DNA of 64,000 nucleotides from Cellulomonas sp. (GTDB lineage Bacteria > Actinomycetota > Actinomycetes > Actinomycetales > Cellulomonadaceae), in NCBI RefSeq assembly GCF_015234515.1, contig NZ_JADGMY010000021.1:1-64000 (forward strand). The letters are read 5' to 3'. Below are positions 53,471-61,741 of the stretch, in pieces; position 1 is the first letter of the stretch; every line of letters begins with the position of its first letter. The position numbers and the translations under genes were made by a program. The notes under the pieces were generated by a model. That model saw nothing but the letters and a program-made list of their open reading frames with translations, was not told where the DNA came from and did not search any database.

Positions 53471-54338
53471 CACCGGACAGGCGGCCGAGGTCCCCACCGA
53501 CGCCCCCGTCCGTCACCGCGGCGCCACCGCCCGTCTCGTGCGGTCCGAGCTCGCGCTCGTCCTGGGACGACGGCGCAACATCGTGCTGCTCGTCGGCCTG
53601 GCCCTGGTGCCGCTGCTGCTCGGTACCGTCCTCTACCTCGCGCAGGACGCGGGCCTGGCAGGACAGGGGCCGCCGTTCGTCGCCCGCGTCACGGGCAACG
53701 GCCTGTTCCTGGTCGTCGCGTCACTCTTCCTGTGCACGCCGTTCCTGCTGCCGCTGACCATCGGGATCGCGTCGGGGGACGCGATCGCCGGCGAGGCGTC
53801 CACGGGCACGCTGCGCTACCTGCTGGTCGTGCCCGTCGGCCGCGGCCGGCTGCTGGCCGTCAAGGCACTGGGCGCCCTGACCTTCGCGGCTGCGGCCGTG
53901 CTCGGGATCGCGGTCGTCGGGCTGGTGACGGGCGCCGTGCTGTTCGGCGTCGCCGACCTGACCCTGCTGTCGGGGACGACCGTGCCGCTCGCCGACGGCG
54001 TGCTGCGCGTCGCGGGCGTCGTCGCGTACGTCGGCCTGTCGATGACGGGGCTGGTCGCCGTCGGGCTCTTCTTCTCGACGCTCACCGAGGTGCCGGTCGG
54101 CGCGATGGCGGCCACGGTCGTCGTGGCGGTCGTGTCGAGCGTGCTGGACCAGCTGCCGCAGGTCGCGGTCATCCACCCGGTGCTCCTCACGCACCACTGG
54201 TTCGACTTCGCGGAGATGCTGCGCGTCGTGCCGTCCGCGGACGTCCTGGCGCAGGGGCTGGCCGTGCAGGCCGGCTGGGTCGTGGTGTTCGGCGCCCTGG
54301 CGTGGGCGAGGTTCACGACGGCCGACGTCTCGTCCTGA
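53457..54338 (+). CDS. ABC exporter permease, ABC-2 type
   Basis: A 293-residue membrane protein with six hydrophobic helices after a 25-residue polar leader. RSELALVLGRRRNIVLLVGLALVPLLLG, SGDAIAGEASTGTLRYLLVVPVGRGRLLAVK and the following helices are characteristic of ABC-2/BcrB-like permeases. GGGGAGG precedes the ATG at 53457, inside the ATPase gene end. With the ATPase it likely exports a hydrophobic compound; the adjoining two-component system is the probable regulator. Confidence 0.88.
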   Translation: MSLVDTGQAAEVPTDAPVRHRGATARLVRSELALVLGRRRNIVLLVGLALVPLLLGTVLYLAQDAGLAGQGPPFVARVTGNGLFLVVASLFLCTPFLLPLTIGIASGDAIAGEASTGTLRYLLVVPVGRGRLLAVKALGALTFAAAAVLGIAVVGLVTGAVLFGVADLTLLSGTTVPLADGVLRVAGVVAYVGLSMTGLVAVGLFFSTLTEVPVGAMAATVVVAVVSSVLDQLPQVAVIHPVLLTHHWFDFAEMLRVVPSADVLAQGLAVQAGWVVVFGALAWARFTTADVSS

Positions 54339-54359
54339 CCACCCGCCGCGGTGGTCCGC

Positions 54360-56300
54360 TCACACGATCCGCGGCGCGTCGGGGGCGAACCGGCGCTGCA
54401 CGCGGCCGCCGAGCGCGAGACCGGCCAGCACCCCCAGGCTGATCGCGACCATCGAGATGCCCGTGGTGATGATCGTCGTGATCGCCTGGTCCGTCGAGCG
54501 CCCCAGCGCGGACGTCACCCCGACCAGGCCGAGGGCACCGGGCACCAGCACCCAGAACCCGGGCAGGAAGGTCACGAGGAACGGCGGCGCACCGCGCTGT
54601 GCCGCGGCGAGCATCGCCACGGGCGTCATCGCCAGCGCCCCGACGAACGACGACACCACGGCACCGAACAGGACGCCACCGACGACCTGGCCCGCGTACG
54701 CGACCAGCAGCACGAGCGTGATCCACGGCAGCGACCCGCGGTGCGCGGCGTTGTTCAGCACCACGCCGCCCGCGTACACCAGCACACCGACCCACGGCCC
54801 GACCCATCCCAGCGGCTGACCGGTGGTCTCGCTCCCGACCTCGGCGGCGGGCACCCCGACGAGCCCGGCGGCCGTCGTGATGCCCAGTGCCAGCAGCACG
54901 AGCTGCATGACGCCCGCCGCCAGCCGTGACGACCCCGCGATCATCTGACGCGTCGCCAGGTCGATGACACCCGTGGTCAGCAGCGCCCCCGGCAGGAACG
55001 TCACGAGGGGCGCGACCAGCGGTGCCAGCAGGCCCACCGGCCACCCCGTGCGGACCAGCAGCAGGACCGGCACGGCGACGACGAACGCGCACAGCGCCAC
55101 GATCAGGCCCTCGTACACCGCGGGGACGCGCCGTGTGGCCATCGTGACCGCGGCCACCACGCCACCGAGCACGGCGGCGATGAGGACGTCGAGCCACCCG
55201 CCGCCCAGGACGAGCGAGAGGCCGGCCGCCACGGCCACGTAGCCGAGGGCCCGCCGCGCGGCCGACGACCTGGGCTCCGACAGCACGATCGTGGACAACG
55301 CCTCCAGGCCCTCGCGCGGACGCACGTCTCCTCGCGAGGCCGCGTCGGCGAGCTCGAGGACGTCGGCGACCTGGTCCAGGCGCAGCACCCGGCTCCCCGC
55401 CGCGCTCACGGCCGTCTTCACGGTGTCGTGCTGCGGCACGGAGACCATCAGTGCCGTCGGGAAGGTCACCACGGCGGCGTCGGGCAGGCCGTTGACCGCC
55501 GCGACGCGCTCCAGGGTCGAGTCGACCTGGACGATCGGCGAGCCCGTGTCGATCATCGCCTCGCCGAGGCGCACCAGGAACAGCACCGTGACGTCGGCGC
55601 GGGCGCTGAGCGCGTCGACGTCCTCGCCGTCGTCCGGCTCGCGGTCGTGCTGCCCCCCGACCACCTCCTCGTCGACCACCTGGCCGTCCTCGCCCGTGGC
55701 CCCGGGCGGCAGCACGAGCGTCGCGTCGGCTGCTCCCAGCGGCGGCAGCTCGAGCGTGGGGGCGTCGTCGCCGTCCGCCGCGCCCGTCGGCGCCCTCGTC
55801 GCCGTCCCCGTCCCCGTCGGCACCGCGGTGCGGCTCGCCACCGCGGTGCGGCTCGCCCGCCGCAGGCCCCAGGCGATCCCGACAGCGGCGAGCACGAGCA
55901 CGAGCGCGGCGGCCAGGACCATGCCCCAGGGCAACGACGACTCCGTGACCGCCGGGCGGGAGGGCCAGGTCGGCACGACCGCACCGGACGTGGCCGTCGC
56001 CTGCGGCGTCGGCGTGGGGACGGTCGTCACGACGTCGGGCGTGGCCTCGAGCGTCGGTGCGGGTGAGACCGGCGGGGGCGGTGCGGGCGTGACGTCGACC
56101 GGCGGCGGCTCGGGCGCGTTCGTCGTGGCGTCGCGGGTCGGCTCGACCGGTACCGGGGCCGGAGCGGTCGTCGTGTCCGGCGCCGGGGGCGGCGTCGTCG
56201 CGGCGTCGGGGACCTCCTGGACCTCCTCGGCGTCCTGCGGGTCCACCTGGAGACCGACGAGCTGCGCACCGACGGAGAGCGGGGACGTGAGAGTCGTCAC
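54360..56300 (-). CDS. ThrE-family amino acid exporter with N-terminal extension
   Basis: A 646-residue membrane protein. The C-terminal ~390 residues match threonine/serine exporters: the cytoplasmic-domain start VTVLFLVRLGEAMIDTGSPIVQV, VVTFPTALMVSVP, then about ten helices with VTFLPGALLTTGVIDLA and FLVTFLPGFWVLVPGALGLVG. Unusually, about 240 residues precede this: a Pro/Thr-rich region (residues 25-115), one clear helix (WGMVLAAALVLVLAAVGIAWGL, ~125-147) and an acidic linker. GGGAG is six bases before the GTG at 56300. It converges with the ABC permease gene 21 bases away. Confidence 0.82.
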   Translation of the reverse strand: MTTLTSPLSVGAQLVGLQVDPQDAEEVQEVPDAATTPPPAPDTTTAPAPVPVEPTRDATTNAPEPPPVDVTPAPPPPVSPAPTLEATPDVVTTVPTPTPQATATSGAVVPTWPSRPAVTESSLPWGMVLAAALVLVLAAVGIAWGLRRASRTAVASRTAVPTGTGTATRAPTGAADGDDAPTLELPPLGAADATLVLPPGATGEDGQVVDEEVVGGQHDREPDDGEDVDALSARADVTVLFLVRLGEAMIDTGSPIVQVDSTLERVAAVNGLPDAAVVTFPTALMVSVPQHDTVKTAVSAAGSRVLRLDQVADVLELADAASRGDVRPREGLEALSTIVLSEPRSSAARRALGYVAVAAGLSLVLGGGWLDVLIAAVLGGVVAAVTMATRRVPAVYEGLIVALCAFVVAVPVLLLVRTGWPVGLLAPLVAPLVTFLPGALLTTGVIDLATRQMIAGSSRLAAGVMQLVLLALGITTAAGLVGVPAAEVGSETTGQPLGWVGPWVGVLVYAGGVVLNNAAHRGSLPWITLVLLVAYAGQVVGGVLFGAVVSSFVGALAMTPVAMLAAAQRGAPPFLVTFLPGFWVLVPGALGLVGVTSALGRSTDQAITTIITTGISMVAISLGVLAGLALGGRVQRRFAPDAPRIV

Positions 56301-56449
56301 CTCCTGCTCCCGCCGCACCGGGTTCGTCGCACCGCGTCCTGGTTGCGCACCCGGTCTTCTCCCCTCGGCCACGTCCGCGGGGCTCGTCCCGCGGCCCCTC
56401 GTAGGCACGCTACCGACGCAGCGACGGCCGGGCACGGCAGGATGGGGGT

Positions 56450-57868
56450 GTGACCATCACCCCCGAACACACCCGCCGGCTGCGTTCCGCGCTGTTCGTC
56501 GACTTCGACAACGTCTACATCGGCCTGGCGCGCCTCGACCCGCAGGCGGCCGAGGCGTTCGCGACCGACCCCGCGCACTGGCTGTCCGAGCTCGGCCAGG
56601 GGTCCGACGTCGACGGCGACCTGACGCGCCGGTTCCTGGTGCGCGCGTGCTACCTGAACCCGTCGGTGTACTCGCGCTTCCGCCCCAACTTCACCCGCGC
56701 GGGGTTCACGGTCGTCGACTGCCCGTCCCTCACGCAGCAGGGCAAGTCCAGCGCCGACATCAACCTGGTGCTCGATGCGGTCGACGCGCTCGCGGCGACC
56801 ACGCGCTACGACGAGTTCGTCATCGTCTCCGCCGACGCGGACTTCACGCCGCTGGCGCAGCGGTGCCGCGCGGACGACCGTCGCGTGACCATCATCACGG
56901 CGTCCCCCGCCGCGTCCGCGTACCGGTCGGTCGCCGACACCGTGATCGGGGCGGACGCACTCGCGGACCTCGTGACGCAGACCGCCTCGACGTTCGTGGC
57001 GGAGCCCACCCCGGAGCCCGTCCAGCCGGAGCCCGAGCCCGTCGTCGCGGAGCCCGGAGCCGCCGCACCGGAGGCTGCTCCCCCGGCGACGCGCACGGGG
57101 CGGTCGCGCCGAGCCACCCGGGCCGCGACCGCCGCGGCCCCCGTCGCGCCGGAGCCCGTCGCCGAGGAGGCACCGCCGGCCGCCCCGCGCACGACGCGGG
57201 CGCGCGTCACCGAGCGGGTCGTCGACGAGGCCGAGGCGCGCGCCCGTCGCGCTGTGCGCCGTGCGGTCCGGACCGCCGACGCACCGCTGCCGCTGGGAGC
57301 GGCGGCGCAGGTCGCGCAGACCGCCGACCCGACCCTCGCGTCGTCCCAGTGGGCGGGCACGGGCGGGTTCACGGCGTGGCTCGCGAAGGCGCTTCCCGAC
57401 CTCGACGTCTCGACGCGCCCGCCGGGTCACGTGTGGGACCCCCAGCGTTTCGGTGAGGCGGACCTGCCGGGCGCGGTGGCCGACACGGCGCCGAACGAGC
57501 TGCAGCGCCAGGTCATCGCGGTGACCGACACGCCCGGCCTGAGCCAGGCGCAGTACCGCGTGGTGCTCAAGACGCTGGCCGCGGACGTCGCGGCGCACCC
57601 GTTCGACCGTGTGGCGACGTCACGTCGCGTGCACGAGGCGTGCCAGCAGTCGGGGGCGAAGGTCGGCCGCTCGACCGTCAACTTCGTGATCTCCGGTGTG
57701 CTGTACACGGGCCTGTCGCTCGACGCGAAGCCGACCCCGGAGCTCGTCGCGCGCGGCTGGGCCGACAACGTCATCGGCCTGTGCCGCGGCGCCCGCATGG
57801 AGCTGACGAACGGTGACGAGGCGGCCATCCGCGCGTGGGTGGGCGGCGGCCTGGTCAGCGCCGGCTGA
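56450..57868 (+). CDS. NYN-domain (PIN-like) ribonuclease with LOTUS/OST-HTH-like region
   Basis: A 472-residue cytoplasmic protein. The N-terminal NYN domain (about 12-165) has ALFVDFDNVYIGL (Asp18, Asp20), QQGKSSADINLVLDAVDAL and FVIVSADADFTPLAQRCR, the acidic residues of a metal-dependent PIN-like nuclease. A Pro/Ala/Arg-rich linker (~175-275) leads to a segment with GGFTAWLAKALPDLDVSTRPPGHVWDP, the shape of an OST-HTH/LOTUS RNA-binding domain, and then a further helical repeat (QAQYRVVLKTLAADVAAHPF ... RSTVNFVISGVLYTGL). It is divergent from the ThrE-like gene. RNA processing or decay is the likely role; the target is unknown. Confidence 0.82.
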   Translation: MTITPEHTRRLRSALFVDFDNVYIGLARLDPQAAEAFATDPAHWLSELGQGSDVDGDLTRRFLVRACYLNPSVYSRFRPNFTRAGFTVVDCPSLTQQGKSSADINLVLDAVDALAATTRYDEFVIVSADADFTPLAQRCRADDRRVTIITASPAASAYRSVADTVIGADALADLVTQTASTFVAEPTPEPVQPEPEPVVAEPGAAAPEAAPPATRTGRSRRATRAATAAAPVAPEPVAEEAPPAAPRTTRARVTERVVDEAEARARRAVRRAVRTADAPLPLGAAAQVAQTADPTLASSQWAGTGGFTAWLAKALPDLDVSTRPPGHVWDPQRFGEADLPGAVADTAPNELQRQVIAVTDTPGLSQAQYRVVLKTLAADVAAHPFDRVATSRRVHEACQQSGAKVGRSTVNFVISGVLYTGLSLDAKPTPELVARGWADNVIGLCRGARMELTNGDEAAIRAWVGGGLVSAG

Positions 57869-57885
57869 CGACCTGCGGACACGAG

Positions 57886-57918
57886 CCGGCCCGGCCGCCA
57901 CGAGGGCGACCGGGCCGG
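57886..57918. terminator. Two-way terminator
   Basis: A 9-bp GC stem (57886-57894 with 57910-57918) with a 15-base loop, between the convergent NYN and DUF5684-like genes. Confidence 0.65.
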
Positions 57919-57935
57919 GTGGTGGACGGGGAGGG

Positions 57936-58370
57936 TCAGGCTGCGTACGCGGTGCTGGGCGCGGTGGTCGCGAGCGCGGCCGGGCCGCGGTAGGTGCTCG
58001 AGCCCAGCCACAGGATCCACAGGAACACGACCGTCAGCAGGACGAGACCGACGGTGAAGCCGGCCTCGTGCCCGAACGACTTCGACAGGTCGTTCATGAC
58101 GATGATCATGGCGACGATGTTGACGCCCGGGATCAGGAACAGCACGAGCCACCACACGGGACGACCGACGACCTCGAGCAGCACGATGAGGTTGTAGATC
58201 GGCACGAAGGCCGCCCAGGCGGGCTTGCCGGCCTTCGTGAAGACGCCCATGAGGCCGAGCGACGCGATGACGTAGCCGATGAGGCCGAGGACGAGGAACA
58301 GGACGGCGGCGCCGCCGGCAGCAGCGACGGCCTCGGCGTCGCTGATCGGGACCGCGAAGAGTGTGGACAT
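57936..58370 (-). CDS. DUF5684-like membrane protein
   Basis: A 144-residue protein with four hydrophobic helices. The central motif AGKPAWAAFVPIYNLIVLLEVVG, then PVWWLVLFLIPGVNIVAMIIVMNDLSKSFG, is the DUF5684-type pattern of uncharacterised membrane proteins (sometimes fused to signal peptidase I, which is absent here). The ATG at 58370 has TACTGT at 58378-58383 seven bases upstream, predicting a leaderless message. Confidence 0.75.
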   Translation of the reverse strand: MSTLFAVPISDAEAVAAAGGAAVLFLVLGLIGYVIASLGLMGVFTKAGKPAWAAFVPIYNLIVLLEVVGRPVWWLVLFLIPGVNIVAMIIVMNDLSKSFGHEAGFTVGLVLLTVVFLWILWLGSSTYRGPAALATTAPSTAYAA

Positions 58371-58413
58371 GGCGCGCACAGTAGCGCTCCTGGGAGTTCC
58401 CTGTGTCCGAAAT

Positions 58414-59190
58414 TCACGATTTCGTCGGGTCGTCCTCCGGCGTTCCGCCGGCCGGCCCACCGGGGAGCGGTTCGGCGAGGAAGTCGGCCACCAGGGCGCT
58501 GAGGCGCTGCGGCGCCTGGGTCGGGAGCATGTGCCCCGCGCGGGCCACGACGGCTGCGCGCGCGCCGGGTATCGACTCGACGATCAGGCGCGTGTGCTCG
58601 GGCCGGACGAGGTCGCGCTCGCCCGTCACCACCAGCGTCGGCGCGCGCACGTGGGACAGGTCCTCCGGCTCGATGCTGGGGTCGTGGACCATGAGCGCGA
58701 ACCGCTCGGCGACGACCCGCAGCGGCGGCACCGCGCCCGCGAGCGCAGCCACGACGCGGTGCGTCGCCCGCAACCCGGCGAGCGACCGCGCCGTCATGCC
58801 CTCGGGGAAGAGGTTGGCCCCGACGGCGACCAGGCGTCGGACCCGATCGGGATGGCGGATCGCGAGCTCCAGGCCGATGTTGCCGCCGTCGGAGAAGCCG
58901 AGCAGGTCCGCGGCCGGCAGGCCGAGCAGCTCGAGGACGTGGGCGACGTCGTCGGCCATGGTGGCGATGCGCAGCGGACCCTCACCGCGCGCGCTGCGTC
59001 CGTGGGCGCGCGAGTCGATGCCGACGAGCATGCGCCCGACGCCCAGCGCGGGCACCATCTTGTCGAAGACGTGGTGGTCCTCGCCGTTGCCGTGCAGCAT
59101 CACCAGCGGCGGCCCGGAGCCGCGCGTCACGACCCACAGCGGCCCGACGGGTCCACCGGGAGCCGGGAACCGGGGCGCGGTATCGCTCAC
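58414..59190 (-). CDS. Alpha/beta hydrolase
   Basis: A 258-residue hydrolase with PPLVMLHGNGEDHHVFDKMVP, SRAHGRS, nucleophile elbow LLGFSDGGNIGLELA (G-F-S-D-G), VVTGERDLVRPEHTR and the His in VVARAGHMLPTQAP. This fits the family of bacterial esterases and haloperoxidase-like enzymes; no substrate can be named. The GTG at 59190 is chosen because TAGGGT at 59198-59203 lies seven bases upstream. It is divergent from the LLM oxidoreductase gene. Confidence 0.85.
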   Translation of the reverse strand: MSDTAPRFPAPGGPVGPLWVVTRGSGPPLVMLHGNGEDHHVFDKMVPALGVGRMLVGIDSRAHGRSARGEGPLRIATMADDVAHVLELLGLPAADLLGFSDGGNIGLELAIRHPDRVRRLVAVGANLFPEGMTARSLAGLRATHRVVAALAGAVPPLRVVAERFALMVHDPSIEPEDLSHVRAPTLVVTGERDLVRPEHTRLIVESIPGARAAVVARAGHMLPTQAPQRLSALVADFLAEPLPGGPAGGTPEDDPTKS

Positions 59191-59263
59191 AGGATGGACC
59201 CTAGGCCGCTCGTGGGCCGCCGCCACACGGAATGGCGCACGTGACAGGGAGGTTGGGGCGAGG

Positions 59264-60298
59264 GTGACCGCGATCTCCGTGCTCGACCTCGTGCCCGTCC
59301 GCTCCGACCAGACCACCGCCGACGCGATCAGCGCGACGCTCGCGCTCGCACGCGTCGCCGACGAGGTCGGCGCCCGCCGCTACTGGCTGGCCGAGCACCA
59401 CAACATGCCGGCCGTCGCCGCCACGAACGCACCGCTGCTCATGTCGCTCGTCGCGGCGGCGACGACGCGGGTGCGTGTGGGCTCCGGCGGGGTGATGCTG
59501 CCGAACCACTCACCGCTGGTCGTCGCCGAGCAGGTAGCGCTCCTGGAGGCGGCGTACCCCGGCCGGGTGGACGTCGGCATCGGCCGCGCGCCCGGGTCCG
59601 ACCCGGTGACCAGCCACCTGCTGCGGCGCGGGTCGACCGGTGACGGCGTCGACACGTTCGACGCCGACGTCGCCACGCTGGCCGCGCTCGTGCAGCCCGA
59701 CGGCGTGCAGGTGCGCGTCGGGTCGTCCGCGTACCCGCTGCGCGCGACGCCCCGCGCGGTGTCCGCGCCCCAGCTGTGGCTGCTCGGGTCGTCGTCGTAC
59801 TCCGCGCAGCTCGCCGGGCGCCTGGGGCTGCCGTACGTCTTCGCCCACCACTTCGCGGGGCAGGGGACCCACGAGGCCGTCGCGCTGTACCGCGACACGT
59901 TCGTCCCGTCCGAGACCCTCGCGGAGCCGCGGACGATCGCCGTGGCCAACGTCGCCGTCGCGGCCACCGCGCAGGAGGCGCGCCGCCTGGCGCTGCCTCA
60001 GGTGCGCTCGATGTGGCGGCTGCGCTCGGGGATGACGCTCGAGCCGCAGGAGCTCGTCGAGGATGCCGAGGCCGCTCCCCTGCCCTCGGCCGCCGACGCC
60101 CCGCTCGAGGCGATGACGTCGTCGTGGATCGTCGGCGACCCGGCGCAGGCGGCCGAGCAGGTGCGCGACCTGGCCCGACGCCTCGGCACCGACGAGATCA
60201 TGGTCCAGCCCGTCGCGGGCGCCACCCGCGGCACGCCCGCGGACCGCGCCCCCGCGCGCGAGCAGACCCTCCGCCTCCTCGCCGAAGCCCTCGCCTGA
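59264..60298 (+). CDS. LLM-class flavin-dependent oxidoreductase (luciferase-like)
   Basis: A 344-residue TIM-barrel enzyme of the bacterial luciferase-like group: AISVLDLVPVRSDQTTADAI, YWLAEHHNMPAVAATNAP, RVRVGSGGVMLPNHSPLVVAEQ and GRVDVGIGRAPGSDP are its standard FMN-binding segments. In actinobacteria such enzymes reduce or oxygenate diverse substrates with FMN or F420; AEHHN with GIGRAPG suggests the FMN group. The GTG start has a GGGGCGAGG just upstream. The C terminus ends next to a repeat element. Confidence 0.87.
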   Translation: MTAISVLDLVPVRSDQTTADAISATLALARVADEVGARRYWLAEHHNMPAVAATNAPLLMSLVAAATTRVRVGSGGVMLPNHSPLVVAEQVALLEAAYPGRVDVGIGRAPGSDPVTSHLLRRGSTGDGVDTFDADVATLAALVQPDGVQVRVGSSAYPLRATPRAVSAPQLWLLGSSSYSAQLAGRLGLPYVFAHHFAGQGTHEAVALYRDTFVPSETLAEPRTIAVANVAVAATAQEARRLALPQVRSMWRLRSGMTLEPQELVEDAEAAPLPSAADAPLEAMTSSWIVGDPAQAAEQVRDLARRLGTDEIMVQPVAGATRGTPADRAPAREQTLRLLAEALA

Positions 60299-60312
60299 CC
60301 CGGCCGCCCACG

Positions 60313-60410
60313 CGCCGAGCGCTGTACTCCCCCGCCCAGCGCGGCACCAACGAGTACCGCGCTCGGCGGCGGAGTGCCGCGCTGGGCGAATCGGCCGGGT
60401 GCCGCGCTCA
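60313..60410. repeat. Fourth copy of the GC-rich palindromic element
   Basis: Arms 60313-60329 and 60352-60368 (CGCCGAGCGCTGTACTC/GAGTACCGCGCTCGGCG) pair over 17 bases with one mismatch around a 22-base loop that holds another CAGCGCGGCAC. Two decayed GTGCCGCGCT half-units follow at 60374 and 60399. The element fills the gap between two convergent genes and matches 15901-15920 at 19 of 20 bases. Confidence 0.8.
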
Positions 60411-60420
60411 GTGAGCGAGG

Positions 60421-61545
60421 TCAGGTGCGTTCGAGGAGGGTGAGGACCTCGTGGTGCAGCGTGTGCGGGAACATGTCCAGGACCTGCGCCCGCACCGGGC
60501 GCAGCGACGGCATGTGCGCGAGGTCCCGTGCGAGCGAGCCCGCGTGGCACGACGAGTACAGGACGCGCGGGACGCCACTGGTCTCCAGCCACCTGCTCAG
60601 GGGCTCGCCCAGCCCTCGCCGCGGTGGGTTCACGACGACGAGGTCCGGGGCGTCACCCGCCGTGAGCGCGAACGACGTCGCATCGCCTGCGAGGAACCGC
60701 GTGCCGGGCAGACCGGCGTCGCGCGCGGTCGTCTGCGCGCTCGCGACCGCCTCGCCGCTGGTCTCGACGCCGACGACCTCGCGCCCCGGCCGCGCGAGGT
60801 GCAGCGCGAAGCCGCCCACCCCGCAGTAGAGGTCCCAGGCGGAGGTCACCTGCGCCTCGTCGGCCCACGCGACGGCCTGCCGGTAGAGCGCGGCGGCGAC
60901 CTCGGTGTTGGTCTGGAAGAAGCTGCGCGGGCGCAGGTGCAGGTCGAGCCCGTTGACGCGCATGCGCAGCGTCTCGCGCTCGGTGAGCAGGATCTCGCGG
61001 TCCCCCTCGAGCACGGCCGCGTGCGCGGGCTGCACGTTGACCGACGCGACGACGAGGTGCGGCAGCGCCGCCCGGAGCGACGGCAGGTGCTTGCGGGTCC
61101 GCGCCAGCGCCTCGGTGCTGCGCAGGACGAACCGGATCATCAGCTCGCCGTCGGGCGATGCCGTGACGAGCAGGTGCTTCAGCTCGCCGGTCCGCGTCGG
61201 CACGTCGTACGGGGTGAGGCCGGCGCGCGTGACGAACTCCGCCAGCGGCGTGAAGGCCGCGCTCAGGGACGGCGGGTAGAGCGGGCAGCCCTGCAGGTCG
61301 ACGCCGTGCCCGTGAGCGTCGAGGATGCCGAGCGTGGGCGCCTCGACGGTGCCCGCGACGACCATCTTCGCCTTGTTGCGGAAGCCCGCCTCGGCACTGG
61401 TGACGGTGGGAAGCCACGCGACGGAGGCCGGGTCGCCCAGCACGGTGCGGACGTGACGCTGCTGCGCGTCGACCTGCTCGGGGTACGGCTGCGGCAGGAG
61501 CGTGCACGAGCGGCACACGCCCGCGTCGAAGTACCCGCAGCGCAC
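60421..61545 (-). CDS. rlmC: 23S rRNA m5U747 methyltransferase, RlmC (RumB)
   Basis: A 374-residue SAM-dependent rRNA methylase. Cys3, Cys11, Cys14 (MRCGYFDAGVCRSC) and Cys87 (LQGCPLYPP) have the spacing of the iron-sulfur ligands in RlmC. Later motifs are RPRSFFQTNTEVAAALY, DLYCGVGGFALHLA (SAM site), NPPRRGLG and the catalytic Cys in LYSSCHAGSLARDL, where His replaces the usual Asn after Cys. The GTG at 61545 is six bases from TACCCT at 61552-61557, so it is probably leaderless. Confidence 0.92.
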   Translation of the reverse strand: MRCGYFDAGVCRSCTLLPQPYPEQVDAQQRHVRTVLGDPASVAWLPTVTSAEAGFRNKAKMVVAGTVEAPTLGILDAHGHGVDLQGCPLYPPSLSAAFTPLAEFVTRAGLTPYDVPTRTGELKHLLVTASPDGELMIRFVLRSTEALARTRKHLPSLRAALPHLVVASVNVQPAHAAVLEGDREILLTERETLRMRVNGLDLHLRPRSFFQTNTEVAAALYRQAVAWADEAQVTSAWDLYCGVGGFALHLARPGREVVGVETSGEAVASAQTTARDAGLPGTRFLAGDATSFALTAGDAPDLVVVNPPRRGLGEPLSRWLETSGVPRVLYSSCHAGSLARDLAHMPSLRPVRAQVLDMFPHTLHHEVLTLLERT

Positions 61546-61663
61546 GGACCCAGGGTACGCACCGCGCGCGACAGGCCCGGTAGTTGAGAACTGGACAAAC
61601 GTCTCATCACCGCCCGTATCGGCTTGTGGACGACCAGCGCCACGCTCTAGTGTCGCCACGGCT

Positions 61664-61677
61664 TGGGAGCGCTCCCG
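61664..61677. promoter_or_regulatory. CelR-like operator
   Basis: TGGGAGCGCTCCCG matches at 13 of 14 positions the 14-bp palindrome bound by CelR, the cellobiose-responsive LacI-family repressor of cellulase genes described in Thermobifida. It lies 65 bases upstream of the SDR gene and 119 bases from the divergent rlmC start. Confidence 0.6.
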
Positions 61678-61741
61678 CACGCCCGCCGTCGGCGAGGGGT
61701 GCGGACGCCCCGCTCGTCGACGGCACCAGGGGGAACCACCG

